Of a stretch of DNA of 14,810 nucleotides, positions 1 through 7,201 are shown in pieces. Positions within the stretch are counted from its first letter, which is position 1. Each line of letters begins with the position of its first letter. A program made the translations under genes and the position numbers. The DNA comes from Brachionus plicatilis (lineage: Eukaryota; Rotifera; Eurotatoria; Ploima; Brachionidae), in the NCBI GenBank assembly GCA_010279815.1, contig QEOQ01000658.1, positions 98,520 to 113,329 of the forward strand, in the 5' to 3' direction. Below the pieces are notes generated by a model. It was given only the letters and a program-made list of their open reading frames with translations. It ran no database searches and had not been told where the DNA came from.

Positions 1-1
1 A

Positions 2-103
2 CTCTTGGTGATAAATTCTAAAAAAACTAAGCTAAACAGCATCGATTTAAGTGGTAAATCAAAACTGGATAAAAATTGCCAAATAGCTTCGAACCAGTTT
101 TGA
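2..103 (+). CDS. Possible 3' end of an upstream gene (partial, unrecognised)
   Basis: The second frame is open from the window edge for 33 codons to a TGA at 101-103. The peptide is mixed in composition (it contains NSIDLSGKSKLDKN and ends in NQF), unlike the Lys/Phe/Leu/Ile-rich strings that chance frames give in this AT-rich DNA. An AATAAA hexamer lies at 220-225, a plausible distance for a poly(A) signal. I do not recognise the family, and the stretch is short enough to be chance. It could be the tail of a last exon whose gene lies to the left. Confidence 0.27.
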   Translation, partial: LLVINSKKTKLNSIDLSGKSKLDKNCQIASNQF

Positions 104-310
104 AAATTTCAAAAGCTTATTAAACCTGGTTGTTTTTATTTAATTATCGGGTTGCTTTGTTACGAATTTTTTTTTCATTTGCTGGCAACATCAAAGCACT
201 AAAGATCATTACATAATAGAATAAATTAGAATTAAAATAAAAATTGATTTCAAAGTTTTTTAAAGTAAATTTATTAAAATAATTTCAACTGCTATCAAAT
301 AAACAAGACA
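104..310. other. Short intergenic spacer with AATAAA
   Basis: AT-rich spacer between the possible upstream gene end and the piggyBac-like element. It contains AATAAA at 220-225 and nothing else I can support. Confidence 0.4.
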
Positions 311-332
311 TTAACTCTTATTCGTCCAAAAT
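311..332 (+). repeat. Left terminal inverted repeat of the piggyBac-like element
   Basis: Begins TTAACTCTTATTCGTCC and pairs with 1072-1093, with one mismatch (T against C at base 12). It includes the TTAA target. Confidence 0.88.
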
Positions 333-344
333 AGAAAAAATAAC

Positions 345-375
345 GTTATCGGCCAAAATGGGTCATTTTTGACCC
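345..375 (+). repeat. Left subterminal inverted repeat with GGGTCA/TGACCC palindrome
   Basis: This 31-base block is inverted at 1019-1049. The shared core is TTATCGGCCAAAATGGGTCA followed by a TGACCC half. Subterminal repeats of this kind are likely transposase binding sites (inference). Confidence 0.8.
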
Positions 376-1018
376 GAAAAAAATTCCAATTTTTTACTAC
401 GTAATAATTTTTGTTAGTTATGCTGCTGGATTCGGAGGCTATGGTAAATGTCGATGAGCGAGGAATCCTGGGTGTGCTAGATGGAGATTCTAATAAAGGT
501 GCATCATCGTCTTCTTCGTCTGATGTTTCTGACTCACTTTCATACTCGTCGACAAATTCTTGCAGAGTAGGTTGAACATAATCAAACTCGTCATCGCTTA
601 CTTGATCCTCAGCATCTACCTGTTCAGATGAATAGTTATATGTATTCATATTATAAAAACTCATTTTTTTAATACTTCTAATATTTATTTATTTGTTAAC
701 TGTATCGAGCTTAAGCTCCTTCAGAATATAATTAAGAACTTAGTTTTTATAGACCTAGCCATGAACCGTTAATTTTAATTGATTAATCAAGGAATAAGCT
801 TATTCTAGCCGTTTTAATTCAACTTAGCGAAGTTAAAAAACCAAGATCATTTATCGGTATTTTTAATTTTTTTTAAACAATGGTGTTGAATAAAAAAATA
901 AGATCAGTTTTCGGTGTTTTTATTTCTAAAGGGAAAGACAATCAATTAACAATCGAAATCAATTAAGTTGAATGAAAAGTTTTTTTATTTATAGAAAAAA
1001 TTCAATTTAATTTTGCTT

Positions 1019-1049
1019 GGGTCATTTTTGACCCATTTTGGCCGATAAC
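1019..1049 (-). repeat. Right subterminal inverted repeat
   Basis: Inverted copy of 345-375. A further partial GGGTCATTTTTGA unit lies at about 1058-1070, between this block and the terminal repeat, so the right end carries an extra half-site compared with the left. Confidence 0.8.
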
Positions 1050-1071
1050 CGAATATTGGGTCATTTTTGAA

Positions 1072-1093
1072 ATTTTGGACGGATAAGAGTTAA
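1072..1093 (-). repeat. Right terminal inverted repeat of the piggyBac-like element
   Basis: Read on the minus strand it begins TTAACTCTTATCCGTCC, matching the left end. It closes on TTAA at 1090-1093. Confidence 0.88.
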
Positions 1094-1266
1094 AAGGTCA
1101 GATTTATGGCGTACTTAATGGAACTAAAATTTTGAAATTTGATAATATTTTGTAAGTATGGCAGACTTTTTGTTTGCATCTAATAAAATTTGCAAACGAA
1201 ATATTGCAGAGCCTAATTTTAAATTTGAATTCTCCTCATTGCGATAATTAATTTTTAGAGATCCAA
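1094..1266 (+). promoter_or_regulatory. RBFA leader with possible 5'-UTR intron or trans-splice acceptor
   Basis: Between the transposon end and the RBFA ATG there is a GTAAGTATGG donor-like sequence at 1152 and an ATTTTTAG acceptor-like sequence ending at 1258, eight bases before the ATG. They could bound a 107-base intron in the untranslated leader. Alternatively the acceptor alone could receive a spliced leader. An upstream ATG at about 1107 runs only nine codons before a stop, so it does not extend the protein. Confidence 0.3.
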
Positions 1267-2250
1267 ATGCTCAAACGTTTTGTAATAAATGCTTACGAAA
1301 AGCGTTTTCAAAAAGAACTGAGAGAAAAGTTGGCCAAAAAAGGCCTCTTGACAAAAGTTTTAGACAATAACAAAAAACGAACCGACAGCTTGATAGACAT
1401 TCTCAAAGAATCAGACAACCTGAACACTTTGAGAAGCTCGCCTGGCGTAAAAACAGAAGAAGAATACTTGGCCAAATTTCGAAATGCTAGTCACGGTGGT
1501 CCCAAGCATTCAATTGCAGTCAATAGGGCCCATCATCTGACAAACTTTTTGAGTGAATACATTTTGAACGCGTTTCAATCGGGGCGCTTTGATAGTCCTG
1601 AAATTCCTGCTGAGATCAACACTGAATTGGATTTGAATGGCTTTGGCAAAGAGACGTTTTATTTCGAAATTTCAAATGTTGAGCTCATGTCTGATTTGAG
1701 TGCGCTTAGAATTTATTGGTATAGCAGTGGAAATGAGAAAGTAAACAGGATAGTGGAGGATTTTTTGGAAAAAAAGTTAAAATCACAAATACGAGCGACG
1801 CTGGCTAGCGAACGAATCATGAATTATGTGCCCAAGATTGTTTTTCTAAAAGACGATAGCAGATTTTTAATCAATCAATTGGATAATTATTTAATGAAGT
1901 TGAATCTAGAGACTAAAGACAAATCAAATGAAGCGGAAAATTATCCAATCGACAAAAATTTGACTAAAACTACCAACAATAATGTAAATAATTTATATGG
2001 TGTAAATGTTGATGAAGTGATGGAATGCATAAAAAAAGGTCCATCGAGCCAAGTCGACGATGTATGCATACCGGAGCCAAGTGAAAATAAACCAGCGTGT
2101 ACACTAGAGCAGTCTTCTTCCAATTTTGACTCATCTCTGAGAGCGTTTGAAATAAACAGAAGAATGAGACGAGAGAGATTGAGTAAATCAACGCTGCACA
2201 AGTTGACCCAGTTGGAATTTGAAGAGTTTAAGTTAAAAAATTTAACTTGA
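1267..2250 (+). CDS. RBFA: Mitochondrial ribosome-binding factor A
   Basis: A single-exon gene of 327 residues, close to the ~340 of animal RBFA. RBFA binds the mitochondrial small ribosomal subunit and helps finish 12S rRNA 3'-end maturation in the matrix. The KH-like RbfA domain spans roughly residues 85-212. It shows the family signatures ISNVELMSDLSALRIYW (~135-151) and YVPKIVFLKDDS followed by a leucine helix (~187-210). A second conserved patch, LYGVNVDEVMECI (~243-255), matches a C-terminal motif of animal RBFA. The N-terminus MLKRFVINAYEKRFQK is basic and amphipathic, as expected of a mitochondrial presequence. The start is the first ATG in the frame, in an A-rich context. The C-terminal ~70 residues are poorly conserved and Ser/Asn-rich. 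AATAAA follows at 2287-2292. Confidence 0.88.
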   Translation: MLKRFVINAYEKRFQKELREKLAKKGLLTKVLDNNKKRTDSLIDILKESDNLNTLRSSPGVKTEEEYLAKFRNASHGGPKHSIAVNRAHHLTNFLSEYILNAFQSGRFDSPEIPAEINTELDLNGFGKETFYFEISNVELMSDLSALRIYWYSSGNEKVNRIVEDFLEKKLKSQIRATLASERIMNYVPKIVFLKDDSRFLINQLDNYLMKLNLETKDKSNEAENYPIDKNLTKTTNNNVNNLYGVNVDEVMECIKKGPSSQVDDVCIPEPSENKPACTLEQSSSNFDSSLRAFEINRRMRRERLSKSTLHKLTQLEFEEFKLKNLT

Positions 2251-2286
2251 AAATCATGGACGAATATGGTTCGATCTAGAGTAATT

Positions 2287-2292
2287 AATAAA
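2287..2292 (+). terminator. Candidate RBFA poly(A) signal
   Basis: AATAAA 37 bases after the RBFA stop codon and well before the HMG-CoA synthase start. Confidence 0.55.
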
Positions 2293-2483
2293 ATATTTTG
2301 TTTAAAATGGCCTGACTTTTATTTAGTTTTCTTATCAGAAATAAAAAAAAAAAATAATTTAATCGTTAGGCTTTGTCAATTCAACAAATAAACTCTAACA
2401 AAAAATCATTCCACTTTTTTTTGTTATTTTGTTTGTTTCGGGAGGCATTTTACTTGCTCATAATCAAGCAAAAATAAACACAC

Positions 2484-2491
2484 TATAAATA
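2484..2491 (+). promoter_or_regulatory. Candidate TATA box of the HMG-CoA synthase gene
   Basis: TATAAATA lies 94 bases before the ATG at 2578, after a small inverted repeat (TTGCT...AGCAA, about 2452-2469). In such AT-rich DNA a TATA match is weak evidence. No clear sterol-response element was seen in 2251-2577. Confidence 0.22.
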
Positions 2492-2577
2492 ATTAAAAAT
2501 TTATTTAAAACAAAAAAATTTAAATTTTTCTCCAAATTTTTTTGCAAATTTTAAAAAGGATCAAGTACAAAACAAAA

Positions 2578-3533
2578 ATGAACGGTGGCCTACCAAATGG
2601 TTTTGACAATTGCGAGCCTTCCAACATGTGGTCTCACTATCCCAAAAACGTTGGCATCCTGGCAATCGAGTGCTATTTTCCCATTCAGTATGTGGACCAG
2701 CAAAAACTGGAAGAATTCGATCAAGTGTCGGCCGGAAAGTACACAATTGGCCTGGGACAATCCAAAATGGGCTTTTGTTTGGACAGCGAAGACATAAACT
2801 CAATTTGTCTGACAGTTGTGAACAACCTAATGGACAAGTACAAGATTGATGGGCGCCAAGTGGGCAGACTAGAAGTTGGCACGGAGACGCTGATCGACAA
2901 GTCAAAATCGGTCAAGTCCGTTCTCATGAGTTTATTTGAGAGCTCGGGCAACACGGACATCGAGGGCGTTGACAACGTGAACGCTTGCTTTGGCGGCACC
3001 GCAGCTCTTTTTAACGCCATCAACTGGGTCGAGTCGAGCTACTGGGACGGACGATACGCCATTGTTGTCATGGGCGACATTGCCCTCTATGCCAAAGGAA
3101 ACGCGAGACCAACAGGTGGAGCGGGCGCCACTGCTTTTCTCGTCGGTCCAAATGCCCCCATTGTGTTCGAACGCGGCCTCAGGTGCACTCACATTAATCA
3201 TGCGTATGATTTCTACAAGCCGGTCATGGACTCCGAGTATCCTATTGTTGACGGAAAGCTTTCTGTTGTTTGCTATTTGAACGCTTTGGACAAATGCTAT
3301 CAGTTGTATAAGAAAAAGTTCAAAAATTTGCACTCTCTAAATGCACTCACCGATTTGAACAACAACCAAAGTCATTCCAATGACGGAAATTTCAACTTGA
3401 ATTCGGCAAATGCCTTTTTGTTTCATTCGCCCTATTGCAAACTAGTGCAAAAGTCGTTTGCACGCTTGCTTTGGAACGATTTTTTGAACAATCAGATTCC
3501 TCACGACCAGACCAAGCATCTGCTTGAATACAA
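2578..3533 (+). CDS. HMGCS1: Hydroxymethylglutaryl-CoA synthase, cytosolic type, exon 1 (residues 1-319)
   Basis: Encodes the catalytic N-terminal part of the enzyme that condenses acetyl-CoA with acetoacetyl-CoA to HMG-CoA, the entry to the mevalonate pathway. The ATG at 2578 (AACAAAAATGA context) gives [10 protein letters not shown]; the frame is open a little upstream but without an ATG. Family motifs are dense: [10 protein letters not shown] (52-61), [18 protein letters not shown] with catalytic Glu103, NACFGGTAA with nucleophile Cys137, GNARPTGG (174-181), DFYKP, and [13 protein letters not shown] with His283. These correspond to Glu95, Cys129 and His264 of the human enzyme. A loop of about 11 extra residues rich in Asn/Ser (~255-273) accounts for the later offset. 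No mitochondrial presequence is evident. The apparent TAA stop at 3535-3537 lies inside the splice donor (CAA|GTAACA). The exon ends after two bases of codon 319, so translation continues in exon 2. Confidence 0.96.
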
Positions 3534-3792
3534 GTAACAACCAATTCATTTAACAAAAAAATATTTTCACTCGATTTTAGAATTTGCTCGATTTTTAAAC
3601 AAACTGAAAGTTTAAGTTGTCATGTCATAGTTGACAGCGCTCTTGTAGTTTTAGTGGAATTATGTCCCCTTGTATTGTATTTTTATTTAGTATGTAGATT
3701 TTTAAATTAGATCTTTTTTTTTTATTTGCATTTGTTTAAAATTTTTTTCAGACTTTTTTAAAAGTCACGAGTCAAAGTCATGACTTTGTCGA

Positions 3793-3920
3793 TACCATGA
3801 TTGGTTGGAACGGCAAAATTTTTATATGGCCGCGACCATGACCGGTCAGAACGGCAAAATTTTTATATGGCCGCGACCATGACCGGTCAGAACGGCAAAA
3901 TTTTTATATTGCCGCGACCT
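3793..3920. repeat. 41-base tandem repeat (minisatellite), about three copies
   Basis: Units begin at 3793, 3834 and 3875 with an exact 41-base period (the CGGCAAAATTTTTATAT string recurs at 3811, 3852 and 3893). The second and third units are nearly identical; the first has several changes. Each unit mixes a GC-rich half (GCCGCGACCATGACCGGTC, itself rich in short palindromes) with an AT-rich half, standing out sharply from the intron. The array is preceded by two palindromes, GACTTTTTTAAAAGTC (~3752-3767) and AAAGTCATGACTTT (~3774-3787). Confidence 0.85.
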
Positions 3921-4814
3921 TATAATGGCAAAAAACCATTATAATTATTTCCAACAAGTCAAGAATTGTGTTCATGTCATTACTTTGCTGGTTTAAGACT
4001 TTATCGGACTTTTTTGCATGACTTATGTACGGCAGAGAAAAATGTTTTGATTAAATTTCATTTTTCAAAATTGACCTAAACATTTTTAATGCTCAATTAA
4101 ATTGAATGCATTTTTTACAAATTACAATCCTTTTTCAAAAATTTTAAAATAAAGCTCTGAAATGTTTTAAAAAGATAAAAGTCTGCGATGAAATTTATTT
4201 ACGCATTTAAAAATGTTCTGATAAAAAATTGAAAAATGAAATTTTATTAACATGATGTTTATTTTTAGGTTTCTAGGTTAATTTTTATTCTTTCTTTTTA
4301 TGACAGTGTATGTATTCTGCAATTGTTCTATTATTTAAAATAAAGTTTGAGTGTTGAAAAAAAAACTAATTGTGTAACATTTAGTTCTCAACATAAGGGT
4401 GAAATTGAAAAAATCATTTTGAAATTTAATCTTGAAATTGAAAAATTTTATATACTATAAGTTCAAAGATAAAATAAATAAAAGATACTAATTACAAAAA
4501 TGTAACAAACTCTTTTTTTATTTCATATTACCTTATTTCATCAAATAGATGAATGCAAAAATTTCCTTTTATTTGATCAAATACGGTATTTATTAAAATT
4601 TAATGGACCATGTTCGACATGGCTTCGGCATTTAATGCCATTGAGACTTAAAATTTGATTGATAAAAAATCAGTTGATCATTTTATTTCTGTTTTATAAA
4701 AAAAAATCAGCAATAATTAAAATATTGAAAGGAAAGAAGATAAAAATAGAAATATTTAATAAAAATTTTCTATTTTTCAAATTTTGGACCTATTTTTCTT
4801 ATTTTTTTATTTAT

Positions 4815-5133
4815 TTAATAATACAATTCACGCCACATAGACGATTTAACATTCTTGATGACAATGTTCACATCCTTAATCTGCTTAACAAATGATTTTT
4901 CAGGACATTTGTTTGCAGCATAATAATCCGAAAAATAATTGAAGATTCCAAAAATTTCGCCAAGATTCCTAATTTGATAAAAGAATAAAATAGTATCAAT
5001 TTTTAAAGCTCTAAATAACGCTGTGTTTCTCGTGTATTTTGAAAGACCAATATTGTCTTTAATTAGACAAGCTTGAGTTGTATCATAAGTATTTAGTTTG
5101 GATTTGCTGATGTAACACATATCCAAGCCATAA
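4815..5133 (-). CDS. Unrecognised candidate terminal exon nested in the HMG-CoA synthase intron
   Basis: The minus strand is open from a splice-acceptor-like TTATTATTTTCAG (ending opposite 5134) to a TAA at 4817-4815, about 105 codons. The peptide is well mixed, with Cys, Trp, Gly, Asp and Pro, for example YGLDMCYISKSKLNTYD near its start and ANKCPEKSFVKQIKDV later. That differs from chance frames nearby. Overlapping AATAAA sequences follow the stop (TTAAATAAATAAA). There is no good ATG at the start (an in-frame Met is at residue 5), so I read it as a possible last exon of a nested antisense gene, or a fossil of one. I recognise no family. A transposon sits just upstream of the acceptor, so any upstream exon is displaced or lost. 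Confidence 0.33.
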
Positions 5134-5149
5134 CTGAAAATAATAAGAT

Positions 5150-5354
5150 CGGAGTGTCTATTGCAACACTATAGTTTAGGCTATTGACACATGATATGAT
5201 TTTTAATCTAAGATTTTTTTTAAAATTTTTATTATATAAAGGAGTTTTTAATTGGAATATAAAAATATAAATTTTTAAGTCAAAACAAAACCAAATATTT
5301 TATAATAATTTATTTTTTGGATCGCGTACGCTTTGAAACAGGACTTTGTGTATC
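5150..5354 (+). repeat. Left inverted arm of the 9-base-TSD transposon
   Basis: Pairs with 5932-6143. It lacks part of the small hairpin that the right arm carries at 6094-6121, so the arms differ by a short indel there. Confidence 0.82.
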
Positions 5355-5471
5355 GACCAAAAAGTTTTTCAACCTTTCTCGTGGTCAACAAACTCTTGTT
5401 CCCCTGCAAACATCTTATCGCTGTTTAGCGTTTATTGGATTAGATAAAAATATTCCAAATTCGCAATTTTG
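5311..5471 (+). pseudogene. Short protein-like reading frame crossing the transposon's left arm boundary
   Basis: From about 5311 to a TGA at about 5469-5471, one plus-strand frame reads LDRVRFETGLCVSTKKFF and continues through SRGQQTLVPLQTSYRCLAF. Its composition is noticeably less AT-driven than that of surrounding frames. It begins in the inverted arm and ends in the unique interior. No family is recognised. It could be a trace of the element's transposase or of a captured host exon, or coincidence. Confidence 0.22.
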
Positions 5472-5931
5472 AAGATTTATTACAGAGTTTTGCAGAATCA
5501 GTATATTGGTGGTACAGGAATATATCTATTAAATAAATATATATTCTTTTAATCTTTTTTATTCAAAGTTAAATGCATCTATTTAGCAAATTTTTAGTTG
5601 GAGACATTCAATTTTCAAAAATATTTTAATGAACTATTTTAAATAATACTATTTTTTTAATATTTGTTTATTTATAGGAAAAATTTTGTGAAGAAACAAT
5701 TTCATATATCTGATTTCTAAATTTATAAAAAAAATTATTTAAATTGAAAATAAAAATTGAAATTATCAAACTTTTCTCCGCATCAGAAATAATTATTCTG
5801 TTAATAATTAGAAATTTTTTATTGAATCTTTCAGATTTTAACTAAATTTCAAAGCTAATGAACGGGCTCTGATAGGAATAAATAATTATTGTAAAATGTT
5901 AAAAATTTTAAATTTTTACTGTTGTAAAAAT

Positions 5932-6143
5932 GATACACCAAGTCCTGTTTCAAAGCGTACGCGATCCAAAAAATAAATTATTATAAAATATTTGGTTTTG
6001 TTTTGACTTAAAAATTTATATTTTTATATTTCAATTAAAAACTCCTTTATAAAATAAAAATTAAAAAAAAATCTTAGATTAAAAATCATATCATGTGTCA
6101 ATAGCCTATACTATTGACACATAGTGTTGCAATAGAGTCGCCC
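5932..6143 (-). repeat. Right inverted arm of the 9-base-TSD transposon
   Basis: Inverted copy of 5150-5354. It contains an internal hairpin, TGTGTCAATAG (6094-6104) against CTATTGACACA (6111-6121) with a six-base loop, which is incomplete in the left arm. Confidence 0.82.
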
Positions 6144-6333
6144 TAATAAGATTAGGAAAATCAAAAAGTCAAATTCAGGTGACAAATTTTATTTAAACTA
6201 ATTTTGAACAGAAAAATGAAAATAAATTCCGAAACATTTCATCCAAAAAACCAAGCTAATTCTGAAAATCGATTGAAAAATAAAGTTTTTTTTTCTAAAT
6301 AACCAGATGTTTGATAGAATTTATTTTGCTTAG

Positions 6334-6907
6334 GTCCCTGTCAAACGAAGAAAGTTTCTTGGACAAAAAACTAGAAAAAGAACTCATTAAATCAAGTGAT
6401 TCGTTGTTCAAAAAAAAAACACTTCCAACTTTGTTGTTCGCCAAAGAAATCGGCAATATGTACACACCATCTCTTTACGGGTGTCTGGTATCGCATCTGT
6501 TGAGTGAACCTATTCAAGCCCTGCGTAATACCAGAGTTTGTTTGTTTTCGTACGGCTCAGGCTCGGCCTCAGCCATGTTTTCGGTCATAATCCAAGAGAA
6601 CAGCAATAGCTCATTTACACTCGAGAATCTCCTGACCAAACTCGAACAGCAACGAACCAAACTTGCCGAGCACAGAGTCGAAATAGAACCAGAGCTATAC
6701 GACAAGTATTTACAGCATCGTGAACTTGTGAACAAAAAGGTTCCACGTGAGCCCAATTTTATTCCTAACACCTTGTATCCTGGCACTTGGTATTTGAAAT
6801 CAATCGACCAAAACTACCGACGAACCTATGACCGAGTCTCAAAAGAAGCCTATAGTTTAGAAAACACAAGGAAAGCTCTTTTAGATCAGTTGTGCACTTT
6901 GAAATAA
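6334..6907 (+). CDS. HMGCS1: Hydroxymethylglutaryl-CoA synthase, exon 2 (residues 319-509)
   Basis: Supplies the C-terminal half of the enzyme, completing a 509-residue protein (human HMGCS1 has 520). The first base completes the split Lys319 codon and the exon continues SLSNEESFLDKKLEK, aligning with the helix that follows the catalytic domain. Family motifs follow in order: KEIGNMYTPSLYG, LFSYGSGSASAMFS (the Gly-rich loop near the active site), and PGTWYLKSIDQNYRRTY near the end. The tail after this is shorter than in vertebrate HMGCS1. The frame runs open for a few codons before 6334, but those belong to the intron, because the AG acceptor at 6332-6333 gives the conserved junction. Stop is TAA at 6905-6907. 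Confidence 0.95.
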
Positions 6908-7051
6908 TTTTACACAATTATTAGGATGATTTTGTTGTTAACCATTTTAACACTTTATGCATCAATCATTTGCTAACATTTGATTTTATTTAAATTCTAA
7001 TCCGTTTTAAGATATGTCTCCCAATTTGTTAATTAAATTATTCTTCATTTG

Positions 7052-7057
7052 AATAAA
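7052..7057 (+). terminator. Candidate HMG-CoA synthase poly(A) signal
   Basis: AATAAA 145 bases after the stop codon and about 145 bases before the next start codon. Confidence 0.5.
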
Positions 7058-7201
7058 ATTTTAAGAAAAAAAAAATTCTTTTTTTGAAACTATTTTTGCA
7101 AAATGTTAGGAGTGGTTTTTATCTATTAATGTAGTTTTAACTAGCTACTTTTTCATTCATGTTTTTCCAAGCGACTAAAAAAAAAACCAATTCTTCACTA
7201 G

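Larger units (their letters stand above)
311..664 (-). pseudogene. Truncated piggyBac-like transposase, acidic N-terminus only
   Basis: The minus-strand frame starts at ATG 664-662, preceded by an A-run, and encodes 117 residues. Residues ~17-60 are strongly acidic (for example SETSDEEDDDAP), followed by a Ser/Pro/Arg stretch. This is the usual composition of a piggyBac transposase N-terminus; the family is normally 500-600 residues with a DDD catalytic core, none of which is present. The last ~30 residues are simply the transposon end being read, and the stop codon is the TAA inside the TTAA target at 311-314. The 5' leader from the element end (1093) to the ATG is about 430 bases. I infer an internal deletion joining the first coding part to the 3' terminus. 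It may still be translated, but it cannot be an active transposase. Confidence 0.65.
311..1093 (-). mobile_element. Non-autonomous piggyBac-like DNA transposon, internally deleted
   Basis: The 783-base segment starts and ends with TTAA (311-314 and 1090-1093), the target duplicated by piggyBac transposases. Inside these, the ends are inverted: 311-332 matches the reverse complement of 1072-1093 at 21 of 22 positions. A longer subterminal inverted repeat sits further in (345-375 against 1019-1049). It carries the near-palindromic GGGTCATTTTTGACCC motif, with another partial copy at about 1058-1070. The minus strand encodes only an acidic protein start (see 311-664), so the catalytic middle has been lost and the element would need a helper transposase. 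Kolobok elements also use TTAA, but the acidic N-terminus favours piggyBac. It lies 173 bases upstream of the RBFA start codon. Confidence 0.85.
5150..6143. mobile_element. DNA transposon with ~205-base inverted arms and 9-base target duplication (Mutator- or Merlin-like, non-autonomous)
   Basis: The left arm (5150-5354) and right arm (5932-6143) are near-perfect inverted copies. They share for example TCTATTGCAACACTAT near the outer ends and GGATCGCGTACGCTTTGAAA near the inner ends. The 9-base sequence TAATAAGAT directly flanks both sides (5141-5149 and 6144-6152), showing a transposition event. A 9-base duplication is typical of Mutator-like elements, and 8-9 bases of Merlin; the outermost bases (CGGAGTG and GGGCGAC) are too divergent to choose. 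The ~577-base interior has no transposase that I recognise. It lies inside the HMG-CoA synthase intron. Confidence 0.8.
3534..6333 (+). other. HMG-CoA synthase intron (2.8 kb, repeat-filled)
   Basis: Donor GTAACA at 3534 and acceptor TTTTGCTTAG ending at 6333. The phase is consistent (two bases plus one making AAG, Lys). It contains the 41-base tandem array (3793-3920), a candidate minus-strand exon (4815-5133) and a transposon (5150-6143). The stretches 3534-3740, 3921-4800 and 6153-6320 are AT-rich. In them I see only small palindromes, such as TATTTGATCAAATA at about 4570-4583. Confidence 0.85.

Noticed and set aside
1107..1136. Upstream ATG before RBFA
   Set aside because: It stops after nine codons and does not join the RBFA frame, even if the candidate leader intron is removed.
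1941..2201. Minus-strand frames of 73 and 86 codons within RBFA
   Set aside because: They are antisense to the RBFA coding frame, have no recognisable motif and no splice or poly(A) context.
2262..2278. GGTTCGATCTAGAG, similar to a tRNA B box
   Set aside because: No A box or acceptor stem can be placed around it. A similar GGTTCGAAG on the minus strand near 86-96 also lacks a cloverleaf.
2561..3333. Several open frames of 70-133 codons on both strands overlapping HMG-CoA synthase exon 1
   Set aside because: They are shadows of the highly conserved GC-richer exon; the HMG-CoA synthase frame explains the region fully.
4528..4597. Imperfect inverted repeat around TATTTGATCAAATA
   Set aside because: It has several mismatches in AT-only sequence and no target duplication; this is within chance for this composition.
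4659..4895. 78-codon plus-strand frame in the HMG-CoA synthase intron
   Set aside because: It is low-complexity Lys/Phe/Ile sequence, partly antisense to the better-composed minus-strand candidate exon.
5105..5116. CTGATG sequence, as in a hammerhead ribozyme core
   Set aside because: No matching GAAA core or three-stem arrangement is present nearby.
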